Of a stretch of 64,000 nt of DNA, positions 15,801 through 24,356 are shown in pieces. Numbering within the stretch: position 1 is the first letter of the stretch; every line of letters starts with the position of its first letter. Below the pieces are notes generated by a model. It saw only the letters and a program-made list of their open reading frames with translations, was not told the DNA's origin and did not search any database. Source of the stretch: Bufo bufo (Eukaryota > Chordata > Amphibia > Anura > Bufonidae); contig NC_053392.1 in the NCBI RefSeq assembly GCF_905171765.1, forward strand, positions 446,986,837 to 447,050,836. Reading direction: 5' to 3'. The translations under genes were made by a program, and so were the position numbers.

Positions 15801-16556
15801 TTAGAGTTTTTTTTCACCCTAATTAAAAAGCTGTATTTCTGTCCTAAATGTGACAGTGACTTATGCACGTGTAATCACAGATGTGCAGTATATTAGAGGG
15901 TTTTTTCACCCTAACTAAAAAGCTGTATTTCTGTCCTAAATGTGACGGTGACTAATGCTTGTGTAATCGCAGATGTGCAGTATATTAGAGGCTTTTTTCA
16001 CCCCAGTATGCCAAAGCTGTATTTATGGCCTAAATGTGACAGTGACTTATGCACGTTTAATCCCAGATGTGCAGTATATTAGATGCTTTTTTCACCCCAG
16101 TATGCCAAAGCCGTATTTATGGCCTAATTGGGACAGTGACTTATGCATGTGTAATCTCAGATGTGCAGTATATTAGAGGGTTTTTTCATCCTAACCAAAA
16201 AGCTGTATTTCTGTCCTAAATGTGCCAGTGACTTATGCACGTGTAATCACAGATGTGCAGTAAATTAGAGGGTTTTTTCACCCCAGTAATCAAAAAGCTG
16301 TATTTCTGTCCTAAATGTGACAGTGACTTATGCATGTGTATTCCCAGATGTGCAGTAAATGAGAGGCTTTTTTCATCCCAGTATGCCAAAGCCATATTTA
16401 TGGCCTAAATGTGACATTGACTTATGCACGTGTAATCCCAGATGTGCAGTATATTAGAATGTTTTTTTCACCCTAACCAAAAAGCTGTATTTCTGTCCTA
16501 AATGTTGACAGTCACTTATGCTTGTCTAATCCCAGATGTGCAGTATGTTAGAGGGT
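12806..16556. repeat. Higher-order repeat copy 3 (partial)
   Basis: This copy matches the first ~3.7 kb of copies 1 and 2. It keeps the two-monomer block near 14560-14760 that copy 2 has lost, so it resembles copy 1 there. It has a single monomer where copy 1 has a duplicated one, as copy 2 does. It stops after the monomer containing aaatgttgacagtcactta and passes into one last degenerate monomer before the array ends. Confidence 0.85.
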
Positions 16557-16590
16557 TTTTTCACCCCAGTATGCCAAAGCTCTATTTCTG

Positions 16591-17007
16591 GACTTGTAGA
16601 TAGCCTATGCTGGTGCACTATCGTTGCATAAAATGGCTGCTGAATATGTATTGATATTGACTAACTGAAGAAAAAAGTTCGTTTTCAGCAGTAGTTGGCT
16701 CAGGGCAGGCTTAAAAAAATTGTGCACTGCACCCACAAAACACTTTTTTTGTAGATTGCTGAGTACATAAACCAGTTCTTGATAAGATTTCTCCATGATC
16801 TCTCCCTCACAGCAGCTGCACCCTCTCCCTACACTAATCCAAGCAGAGTGACGGGCGGCGCTACGTGACTCCAGCTTAAATAGAGGCTGGGTCACATGCT
16901 GCAGTTGACCAATCACAGCCATGCCAATAGTAGGCATGGCTGTGATGGCCTTTTGGAGCAAGTAGTATGACGCTTATTGATTGGCTGCTTTGCAGCCTTT
17001 CAAAACT
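16591..17007 (-). mobile_element. hAT 5' subterminal region fused to the satellite
   Basis: This stretch aligns along its length with 47730-48135, the 5' region of hAT2. Shared landmarks in order are tggtgcact, gcataaaatggctgctg, ctcagggcagg, attgtgcactgcacccaca, ctacgtgactccagctta, tagaggctgggtcacatg, the cacagccatgcc palindrome, and gattggctgctttgcagcct. Orientation is 5' end to the right, as in hAT2. The homology stops near 17007, before the terminal inverted repeat, where a Gypsy fragment begins. The satellite lies exactly where hAT2 has its own degenerate tandem repeats. Confidence 0.85.
16912..16946. promoter_or_regulatory. Conserved palindrome of the hAT 5' end
   Basis: The arms atcacagccatgcc and ggcatggctgtgat form an inverted repeat around a short spacer. 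The same palindrome occurs at 48049-48083 and, slightly decayed, at 51142-51174, and one arm survives at about 21503. It sits next to the tagaggctgggtcacatg motif. A role as a transposase-binding or promoter element is inference. Confidence 0.55.
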
Positions 17008-17139
17008 CTACACTTTTCTTTAACTCGTACATGCAAACTGCCACAATACTTGCATGTTACAGGCTTCTGCTCAGGTGAGTTGTGTGAGCGACTCTTGTGT
17101 TAAAACTTGTGCTACTGTGAAGAGGCTACATTGATATTG

Positions 17140-17612
17140 TCAGTTGCTTTCATCCTGCTCCATAGCTTTCATATGCTCAGTAAGTTCTGCGGTGTGACAT
17201 ATCTCAAGCGCTGTTTGTAAATCTAAATTTCCTCAACAAGTGGCGGCGTGTTTTTTCATTGATGATACCCAGAACCAGTTTATTACGAATAAGTTCATCT
17301 CTCAAATAGCCATAATCACAGCTTACAGATTTTTCTCTAAGCCGTGTGACAAACTTGTCTATCGATTCACCGTCTTCTTGCTTGCAGCAGCTAAATATAT
17401 CTTTCATATATGACATTTTTAGAAGGCCTGAAGAAAGTTTCTAATGCATCCAGGATGACATTGGTGTCATTCTTTTGCTCCTCTGTAAGGTTTAGATTAT
17501 GCTTGTAAACATGGAGGCATTTACTGCCCATCACCCTCCTCAGAGTGGCTGCCTGCACTGCTGCAGACCTTTCCTTTAACCCTGTGGCGAGGCAGTAGTC
17601 ATCAAACTCCAT
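17140..17612 (-). pseudogene. Gypsy gag pseudogene (K02A2.6-like type)
   Basis: The reading begins MEFDDYCLATGLKERSAAVQ and continues with a gag-type helical domain; CKQEDGESIDKFVTRLREKS and RDELIRNKLVLGIINEKTRR match the pattern common in vertebrate Gypsy gag proteins. There is a frame change near 17400 and another near 17215, after which the frame reads LQTALEICHTAELTEHMKAM and stops at 17140. No zinc knuckle or protease follows. The protein would be capsid-like, but this copy is dead. Confidence 0.7.
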
Positions 17613-17748
17613 TTTGAAGGTTGCTGTTAGCCGTGATGCTGCTATTGCTTGCGTCAAATGCTCAAATCCACAGACAGGAGACACAATCACGCTGCAAGGC
17701 TGGCAGGCTATCAGCGGCAAATGTGCAGAAGCAGCGCAGATCCAGATA

Positions 17749-17760
17749 CTTCTGACACCA
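17749..17760 (-). other. Primer-binding site, tRNA-Leu-like
   Basis: On the minus strand the bases read TGGTGTCAGAAG, directly after the LTR end CGTAACA. This is the form of primer-binding site used by many vertebrate Gypsy elements and complements the 3' end of tRNA-Leu. Confidence 0.65.
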
Positions 17761-17987
17761 TGTTACGTGATTGCCCGGAACAAATACTGGCATACTTGCA
17801 CATTATGTTTACTCTTGGCAGCAGTGGAAGCACCCATATTACCTCCTCAAGCTACTCCCACAGAAGGTAACAACCCACATCTGTCACTGCCCCCACACTA
17901 TGAAGGTGATTCAAATCTGTGTCGTGGGTTCATAAATCAGTGCATAATCCATTTTGAGTTATTGTCCTACCAGTTCCCTACTGACCA
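17761..17987 (-). repeat. Partial Gypsy LTR
   Basis: The boundary tgttacg (plus strand) next to the primer-binding site marks the 3' end of the 5' LTR read on the minus strand. Only about 227 bp remain before the hAT0 terminal repeat begins. The far LTR edge is missing. Confidence 0.55.
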
Positions 17988-18501
17988 GTAGGGATGAGTC
18001 GACTGCTGGATATTCGGGTTCAACTGGTTCAACCGAACTGAGTTTTGAAGTTCGGTTCGGGTCCCAAACTTGACCTGAACTTGACCCTGAACACAGAACC
18101 CCATTGATGTCAATGTGGACCCGTACTTTGGGGCACTAAAATGGCTGTAAAAAAAAGTCATAGAAAGGGCTAGAGGTCTGCAAAAGGATGCAAATGGGAG
18201 TAGGAGCAGTACAATTGCTCTGCAAACAAATGTGGATAGGAAAATTACTTAAAATAAAATACATAAAAATTAAAAAATTAATTTTTGAACCAGGAAGCGG
18301 AGGTGAGGAGACTGTAGACATGGCGGTTGAGGAGGTGGAAGAAGAGTCCAACACTGTTTCTTTTTCTTTAAATTTATTTTTTATGTGTCTGTTTAATTCT
18401 GTGTGCGACCTTTAGCCATTTTTTGGGGTTCGGCAGGTATGCTTCTCAATATGTTAAACAAAGTCCCTTTTAGAGACCCTCGGGATATTTATATTAGTAC
18501 A
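17988..18501 (-). repeat. hAT0 3' terminal repeat and 3' UTR
   Basis: The first ~130 bp are rich in TTCGG and GAACTTG half-sites typical of this family's ends; 30220-30362 is the counterpart in hAT1. The motif gaaccaggaagcggaggtga at 18288 recurs in diverged form at 21010 (gagccaggaggtggaggt), suggesting the UTR carried a minisatellite that later insertions split. No coding sequence is seen. Confidence 0.65.
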
Positions 18502-18699
18502 CCAATGGTCAGGGGCGTACATAGAAAGCACTGGGCCCCATAGCAAGAATCTAAATTGGGCCCCCATTCCCCTTCTAAAGCCCCTCCCAGTACTCATTCC
18601 AGGCCTCTCTCTTTGTTCCATGAACTATGCTTGCTGCTGCGTTTTTTTAATTTATGCCATCAGGGCCAGATTGGGATTACAAAACAGCCCTGGCACACA

Positions 18700-19252
18700 A
18701 AAGAGGTATAATAGATGCAGTGTATACAGCAGTGTACTGATATGTGAGGAATGTGGTATAATATATGCAGTGTGTACAGGTATATAGTATATACAGCAGT
18801 GTATTGATATGTGCAGTACAGGGTATATTATATGCAGTCTGTACAGATATATAGTATATACAGTAGTGTAATATGTGAGGTACGAGGTATAATAGATGCA
18901 GTGTGTACAGATATATTGTATATACAGCAGGAACTGACATTTGAGGTACGAGGTATAATAGATGCAGTCTGTACAGATATATTGTGTATATATAGCAGCT
19001 ACTGACATGTGAAGTATGAGGTATAAATTACAGCTCGTACCTCACATATCAATCCACTGCTGTATATACAATATACCTGTACACACTTCATCTATTATAC
19101 CTCGTACCTAACATATAAGTACACTGCTGTATATACTATATATCTGTACACACTGCATCTATTATACCTCGTACCTCACATATCAGTATACTGCAATATA
19201 TACTATATACAGTATCTGTACATATTGCATCTCTAATACTGTGTAATATATG

Positions 19253-19287
<35 letters not shown>

Positions 19288-19350
19288 CATACATACAGAG
19301 CAGTGTATTGATGTGAGGCATACAAGGTATAATACTGTAGATGCAGTGTT
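18700..19350. repeat. Inverted minisatellite inside the hAT element
   Basis: Units of about 60 bp combine aggtataatagatgcagtg, tgtacagatatat and atacagcagtgta. Left of about 19030 they point one way; right of it they appear reverse-complemented (ctgctgtatatacaatatac, ctattatacctcgtacct). The block could fold into a long imperfect hairpin. A run of GT and AT dinucleotides lies at about 19256-19287. Confidence 0.75.
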
Positions 19351-19574
19351 TACAGAAATATGTGGTCAGTTATGCATTATGGTCACGGTGTGTGAGGTAC
19401 ATGAGGTAGTGGTCACTGTAACTGTCTGAAGTATTATACATGAGTGAGCAATGAGTAAAACAGGGCATGGGGGGAGGGGGGGTAAATGACGAGAAGTGGA
19501 GGACCTCCTCTTACCACTCTATTCCAGTCTGTATGGATCAATGCAGAGCTGATTGTGAACTTCTAATACTTGCT

Positions 19575-19815
19575 GTTAGGGGTTGAAGGACCTGTGATGA
19601 TGTCATCACAGGTCCTGGCAGATGTACCTTTCAAACTTAGGAACTACACCATCTTTGGTGCAGTTTCTTTGCTAGATCCTGCAGGACCTGTGATGCTGAA
19701 GATGATGTCATCACAGGTCCTGGCAGATGCACTGTTCTAACCTGGGAACTACACTTTACACTGTGCAGTTCCCTTACAGGACCTGTGATGACATCATCAA
19801 AGGTCCTTTAGCTTT
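19575..19815. repeat. Repeated short palindromes (gacctgtgatgatgtcatca)
   Basis: The self-complementary sequence gacctgtgatgatgtcatca followed by caggtcc occurs at about 19588, a variant with gctgaag inserted occurs at about 19685, and a reversed variant occurs at about 19780. Each can form a perfect or near-perfect stem. Between them are repeats of aactacac and tggcagatg. Confidence 0.75.
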
Positions 19816-19934
19816 AGAACGATAGACAGGAGAAATGAGGGGGCGGGGCCTTTCCTCCACTGCGGGCCCCTCTTCCTCACGGGCCCCATAGCAGCTGCGT
19901 GGTCTGCCTATATGGTAGGTACGCCACTGCCAAT

Positions 19935-20980
19935 GGTCTTTGAGACCTGAAATCCCTATAGGGGTCCCTAACTAATGTTAAAATTATATCTTTATTAGTT
20001 AATTTTAAAACCTTGGTAAACACACACACTCAAGAAAGAAAATTGTTAAAATTATCAGTGTCTAGTGTCATGTGGGATAATTCCGGTTGGAGTTGTGTTA
20101 TTATATTCACAGTTGCTTGGTTAGGATCCCGGTTGGTTTGCCTCATCCAACTTTTCTTTGGGATGGTGTTCACACTGTCAATGTGTTCATGTTGATTTTT
20201 ATCATGTAATCATGGAGCACTAGTAGAGGTAAAATATAACCACACTATACCACCCCTCCCGACATGTTTCGCCACATGCTGTGGCTTCGTCAGGAAATGT
20301 GGGGTATATGTACCATATACCCCACATCCCCTGACGAAGCCACAGCATGTGGCGAAACATGTCGGGAGGGGTGGTATAGTGTGGTTATATTTTACACAGT
20401 GTCTAGTAGAAGGGAGGAACCGTTTAGAGCATGCTTCATTAGCAGCACAGCAAACAGGAGAGTGTTAGAGTGAGGCAAACAGGTGTCCACAGTGCTAATC
20501 AGACCTCTATCAATAGTAATAGAGGATCTAGCGCAGCTTTAGCAGAGAGAGAGACGAGGGAGCCAGAGGTCGACCTGCGGTGGAGACAAGCAGCGGCAAC
20601 CATTAAAGGGTAGCAACATTGTCAGCTGAATTGTCACCCTCTGCACAGGGGACAGACAGTGTTGAATCCCTGCAGGAGTCACACCTCTACTAGTGCTCCG
20701 TGATTACATGATAAAAATCAACATGAACACATTGACAGTGTGAACACCATCCCAAAGAAAAGTTGGATGAGGCAAACCAACCGGGATCCTCACCAAGCAA
20801 CTGTGAATTTATTAACACAACTCCAACCGGAATTATCCCACATGACACTAGACACTGATAATTTTTTAACAAATTTCTTTCTTGAGTGTGTGTGTTTATC
20901 AAGGTTTTAAAATTAACTAATAAAGATATAATTTTAACATTAGTTAGGGACCCCTATAGGGATTTCAGGTCTCAAAGACC
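19935..20980. mobile_element. Foldback element with ~295-bp arms
   Basis: The left arm 19935-20230 (starting ggtctttgagacctgaaatc) is repeated in reverse complement at 20684-20980. Differences between the arms are few. The left arm is itself split near its outer edge by the hAT at 18510-19929; traces of the arm continue at about 18470-18500. The centre holds a nested palindrome and a 290-bp spacer with no recognisable gene. Superfamily is not determined. Confidence 0.82.
20231..20394. repeat. Near-perfect ~80-bp-arm palindrome
   Basis: The left half begins aaaatataaccacactatac and the right half ends gtatagtgtggttatatttt. The arms include gacatgtttcgccacatgct and its complement. The centre (atgtggggtatatg and its complement) is also self-complementary. 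It begins directly at the inner end of the foldback left arm and may be an independent MITE. The gacgaagccac and ggcgaaacatgtcgg motifs recall a repeat common in amphibians, from memory only. Confidence 0.8.
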
Positions 20981-21188
20981 TCTGCCAATATAAGACATAA
21001 TAATCTTGAGCCAGGAGGTGGAGGTCCGAGTGGAGGACGAGGCAGAGGAGGCGGTAAAGGCTGAGGAGGTCAGAAACCTTTTTTATTATTTTTGGTTTGT
21101 GGAGGCCCCAAAACATTGGGAAATGGCAAAGAGAACCCACAAAGTACACTGGAGTATAACAATGGCTGGGTGCCTCCGTTATACTTCT

Positions 21189-21240
21189 CTACTCTGCCGA
21201 AGACACGGAGAAGTCCTGTGAGATCCATGCCTGGTTCATT
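21189..21240 (-). pseudogene. hAT0 transposase, last codons
   Basis: On the minus strand the bases read as MNQAWISQDFSVSSAE and a TAG stop at 21191-21189. This matches the end of the hAT1 transposase (MNQAWIPQDLSIPCAD). The preceding codons of the same gene are at 36448 onward, beyond the L1 that interrupts it. Bases 21230-21240 (cctggttcatt) are one copy of the L1 target duplication. Confidence 0.75.
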
Positions 21241-21392
21241 ATTTTTTTAATTTTCAAAAGAGCTTTAAGTCATACATCAAGTTTTTGTAACAGCATTTAG
21301 AATTAACATAAGAGTTAACAAAAGAATACAGTGAATATCTCGCATTATAATTGTATATGAAAACAACTGTGAGAGAGTGTGGTTATGATGGG

Positions 21393-21494
21393 TCAATGCT
21401 TCAAACACTTGAAATTCCTGAAATGTTCCCAGTTTTTCCAGGTAATTCTAAATTTTTGGTAATTGCGGTTTTCCCAAGCTGCTATTTCTTCAAA
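21393..21494 (-). pseudogene. L1 ORF2 C-terminal fragment
   Basis: Read on the minus strand, this gives about 33 codons ending in TGA at 21395-21393, including QKFRITWKNWEHFRNFKCLK. A W-x2-W-type tail close to the stop is usual for ORF2 of this LINE type. A 3' UTR of about 150 bp and an A-rich tail follow. Everything between this piece and 30363 in the LINE has been lost or displaced. Confidence 0.6.
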
Positions 21495-21708
21495 CCTATA
21501 TTGGCATGGCTGTGATTGGCCAGTGCAGCATGTGACCCAGCCTCTATTTTAACCGCCTCCGGACCGCCTAACGCAGGATCGCGTTCCGGAGGCGGCAGCC
21601 CTGCGCACAGTCACGCATATATGCGTCATCTCGCGAGACGCGAGATTTTCTGTGAACGCGCGCACACAGGTGCGCGCGTTCATAGGATCGGAAGGTAAGC
21701 GAGTGGAT

Positions 21709-21866
21709 CTCCAGCCTGCCAGCGGCGATCGTTCGCTGGCAGGCTGGAGATGCGATTTTTTTTAACCCCTAACAGGTATATTAGACGCTGTTTTGATAAC
21801 AGCGTCTAATATACCTGCTACCTGGTCCTCTGGTGGTCCCTTTTGTTTGGATCGACCACCAGAGGA
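21709..21866. repeat. Three consecutive perfect hairpins
   Basis: Positions 21709-21749 have 16-bp arms (ctccagcctgccagcg). Positions 21775-21815 have 18-bp arms (ggtatattagacgctgtt). Positions 21826-21866 have 13-bp arms (tcctctggtggtc). All lie just inside the GC-rich left end of the piggyBac element. None has a T-run that would suggest a terminator. Confidence 0.85.
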
Positions 21867-21924
21867 CACAGGCAGCTCAGTAATATGTAGCACCAAACAC
21901 CACTACACTACACCCCCCTGTCAC

Positions 21925-22930
21925 TTATTAACCCCTTATTAACCCCTGATCACCCCCCTGTCATTGATCACCCCCCTGTAAGGCTCCATTCAGACGTCCG
22001 TATGATTTGTACGGATCCACGGATACATGGATCGGATCCGCAAAACATATACGGACGTCTGAAAGGAGCCTTACAGGGGGGTGATCAATGACAGGGGGTG
22101 ATCACCCCATATAGACTCCCTGATCACCCCCCTGTCATTGATCACCCCCTGTCATTGATAACCCCCCTTGTAAGGCTCCATTCAGACGTCCGTATGTTTT
22201 TTACGGATCCACGGATACATGGATCGGATCCGCAAAACACATACAGACGTCTGAATGGAGCCTTACAGGGGGGAAATCACCCCATATAGACTCCCTGATC
22301 ACCCCCCTGTCATTGATCACCCCCCTGTAAGGCTCCATTCAGATGTCCGTATGTTTTTTACGGATCCACGAATACATGGATCGGATCCGCAAAACACATA
22401 CGGACATCTGAATGGAGCCTTATAGGGGGGTGATCAATGACAGGGGGGTGATCACCCCATATAGACTTCCTGATCACCCCCCTGTCATTGATCACCCCCC
22501 TGTCATTGATCACACCCCTGTAAGGCTCCATTCAGATGTCCGTATGTTTTTTACGGATCCACGGATACATGGATCGGATCCGCAAAACACATATGGACAT
22601 CTGAATGGAGCCTTATAGGGGGGTGATCAATGACATGGGGGTGATCACCCCATATAGACTCCCTGATCACCCCCCTGTCATTGATCACCCCCCTGTCATT
22701 GATCACCCCCCTGTAAGGCTCCATTCAGATGTCCGTATGTGTTTTGCGGATCCGATCCATGTATCCGTGGATCCGTAAAAAACATACGGACATCTGAATG
22801 CAGCCTTACAGGGGGGTGATCAATGACAGGGGGTGATCACCCCATATACACTCCCTGATCACCCCCCCTGTCATTGATCACCCCCCTGTCATTGATCACC
22901 CCCCTGTAAGGCTCCATTCAGACATTTTTT
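21925..22930. repeat. Tandem array of ~100-bp palindromes
   Basis: Five full units and a partial sixth recur at about 155-195-bp spacing. Each palindrome starts ctgtaaggctccattcagac and folds on an acggatccacggatacatgg core. Between palindromes lie runs of tgatcacccccctgtcat in both orientations. The fifth unit (about 22710-22810) has its core in the opposite orientation. The arm sequence resembles the MITE ends at 35260 and 60313. Confidence 0.85.
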
Positions 22931-23077
22931 TGGCCCAAGTTAGAGGATATTTATTTATTTTCTCTTACAAAGTCTCATATTCCACTAACTTGTATCAAAA
23001 AATTAAATCTCACATAAACTCACCATACCCCTCACGGAATCCAAATGCGTAAAAATTTTTAGACATTTATATTCCAG

Positions 23078-23780
23078 ACTTCTTCTCACGCTTTAGGGCC
23101 CCTAGAATGCCAGGGCAGTAAAAAATACCCCACATGTGACCCCATTTCGGAAAGAAGACATCCAAGGTATTCCGTGAGGGTCATATTGAGTCCATGAAAG
23201 ATTGAAATTTTTGTCCCAAGTTAGCGGAAAGGGAGACTTTGTGAGAAAAAAAATAAAAAATCAATTTCCGCTAACTTGTGGCAAAAATTTTTTTTTATAT
23301 GAACTCGCCATGCCCCTCATTGAATACCTTGGGGTGTCTTCTTTCCAAAATGGGGTCACATGTAAGGTATTTATACTGCCCTGGCATTTTAGGGGCCCTA
23401 AAGCGTGAGAAGAAGTCTGGGATCCAAATGTCTAAAAATGCCATCATAAAAGGAATGTGGGCCCCTTTGCCCACCTAGGCTGCAAAAAAGTGTCACACAT
23501 GTGGTATCTCCGTACTCAGGAGAAGTTGGGCAATGTGTTTTGGGGTGTCATTTTACATATACCCATGCTGGGTGAGATAAATACCTTGGTCGAATGCCAA
23601 CTTTGTATAAAAAAATGGGAAAAGTTGTCTTTTGCCAAGATATTTCTCTCACCCAGCATGGGTATATGTAAAATGACACCCAAAAAACACATTGCCCAAC
23701 TTCTCCTGAGTACGGCAATACCACATGTGTGACACTTTTTTGCAGCTTAGGTGGGCAAAGGGGCCCACATTCCAAAGAGC
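23078..23780. repeat. Two successive inverted repeats in the piggyBac element
   Basis: Arms 23078-23190 and 23308-23425 are reverse complements (cttctcacgctttagggccc and its partner). A second pair, about 23452-23585 and 23640-23772, also fold together (gtgtcacacatgtggtatct and partner). One arm of each pair matches 57680-58000 in the autonomous-type element. Confidence 0.8.
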
Positions 23781-24356
23781 ACCTTTCGGATTTCACCGGC
23801 CATTTTTTACAGATTTTGATTTTTAAAAAAAATAAAAGAAAAAAAATCATCATTTTCCGCTAACTTGTGACAAAAAATAAAAAGTTTTATGAACTCACTA
23901 TGCCCATCAGCGAATACCTTAAGGTGTCTACTTTCCGAAATGGGGTCATTTGTGGGGTGTTTGTAGTGTCTGGCCATTGTAGAACCTCAGGAAACATGAC
24001 AGGTGCTCAGAAAGTCAGAGCTGCTTCAAAAAGGGGAAATTCACTTTTTTGTACCATAGTTTGTAAACGCTATAACTTTTACCCAAACCATTTTTTTTTT
24101 TAATCAAAGACATGTAGAACAATAAATTTAGAAAAAAATCGTTAAATTTCTATTAATAACAAAAAAAGTAAAAATGTCAGCAGCAATGAAATACCACCAA
24201 ATGAAAGCTCTATTAGTGAGAAGAAAAGGAGGTAAAATTCATTTGGGTGGTAAGTTGCATGACCGAGCAATAAATGGTGAAAGTAGTGTAGTGCAGAAGT
24301 GTAAAAAGTGGCCTGGTCATTAAGGGTGTTTAAGCTAGGGGGGCTGAGGTGGTTAA

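Larger units (their letters stand above)
1..16590. repeat. Satellite array, ~94-bp monomer, about 176 copies
   Basis: The whole stretch is a head-to-tail tandem repeat; the array begins before the window. A typical monomer starts near cagatgtgcagtatattaga, runs through a T-run, and ends near gacttatgcacgtgtaat. Two variants alternate irregularly. Type A carries ctaaccaaaaagctgtattt and is about 92-93 bp. Type B carries cagtatgccaaagccgtatt and is 94 bp. Repeated short open frames of about 67 codons appear because 94 is 1 modulo 3 and each frame ends at the same TAG; they are not genes. The right edge is near 16590, where the sequence changes without a break into hAT 5' subterminal DNA. Confidence 0.97.
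17008..17987 (-). mobile_element. Ty3/Gypsy retrotransposon fragment
   Basis: Read on the minus strand, this holds a partial LTR (17987-17761), a tRNA-Leu-like primer-binding site (17760-17749), a short leader, and a gag remnant (17612-17140). Both ends are cut by hAT sequence: hAT 5' DNA on the left, the hAT0 terminal repeat on the right. No pol sequence remains. Confidence 0.72.
18510..19929. mobile_element. Non-autonomous hAT element with 8-bp target duplication
   Basis: The element begins caggggcgtac and ends gtacgccactg, an inverted terminal repeat. It is flanked on both sides by CCAATGGT (18502-18509 and 19930-19937), an 8-bp duplication diagnostic of hAT insertion. Near each end it has gggccccatagca sequences. 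It encodes nothing; the interior is two blocks of tandem and inverted repeats. It inserted into the left arm of the foldback element. Confidence 0.85.
21553..24352. mobile_element. Non-autonomous piggyBac-type element at TTAA
   Basis: TTAA flanks both ends (21549-21552 and 24353-24356). Removing the element and one TTAA leaves cctctattttaagctggagt, which matches the uninterrupted hAT sequence (reverse of 16870-16887). The terminal sequences ccgcctccggaccgcctaac and gctgaggtgg match the ends of the autonomous-type element at 53793-58613, and 23080-24340 shares long stretches with 57640-58610. No transposase is present; the interior is hairpins, a palindrome array and inverted repeats. Confidence 0.88.

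Noticed and set aside
250..16176. About 30 open frames of ~67 codons with near identical products
   Set aside because: The monomer length is 1 modulo 3, so a frame runs through about two monomers and always ends at the TAG in tattag. They track the repeat unit exactly and have no independent support.
1..16590. CRISPR array
   Set aside because: Units are contiguous with no unique spacers, the period is ~94 bp, and the context is eukaryotic.
16605..16961. 118-codon minus-strand frame
   Set aside because: It covers the hAT 5' subterminal region, which is non-coding in the other copies; the sequence is not conserved as protein.
18652..19321. Tyr/Ile/Cys-rich frames in both strands
   Set aside because: They are by-products of the inverted minisatellite inside the hAT MITE.
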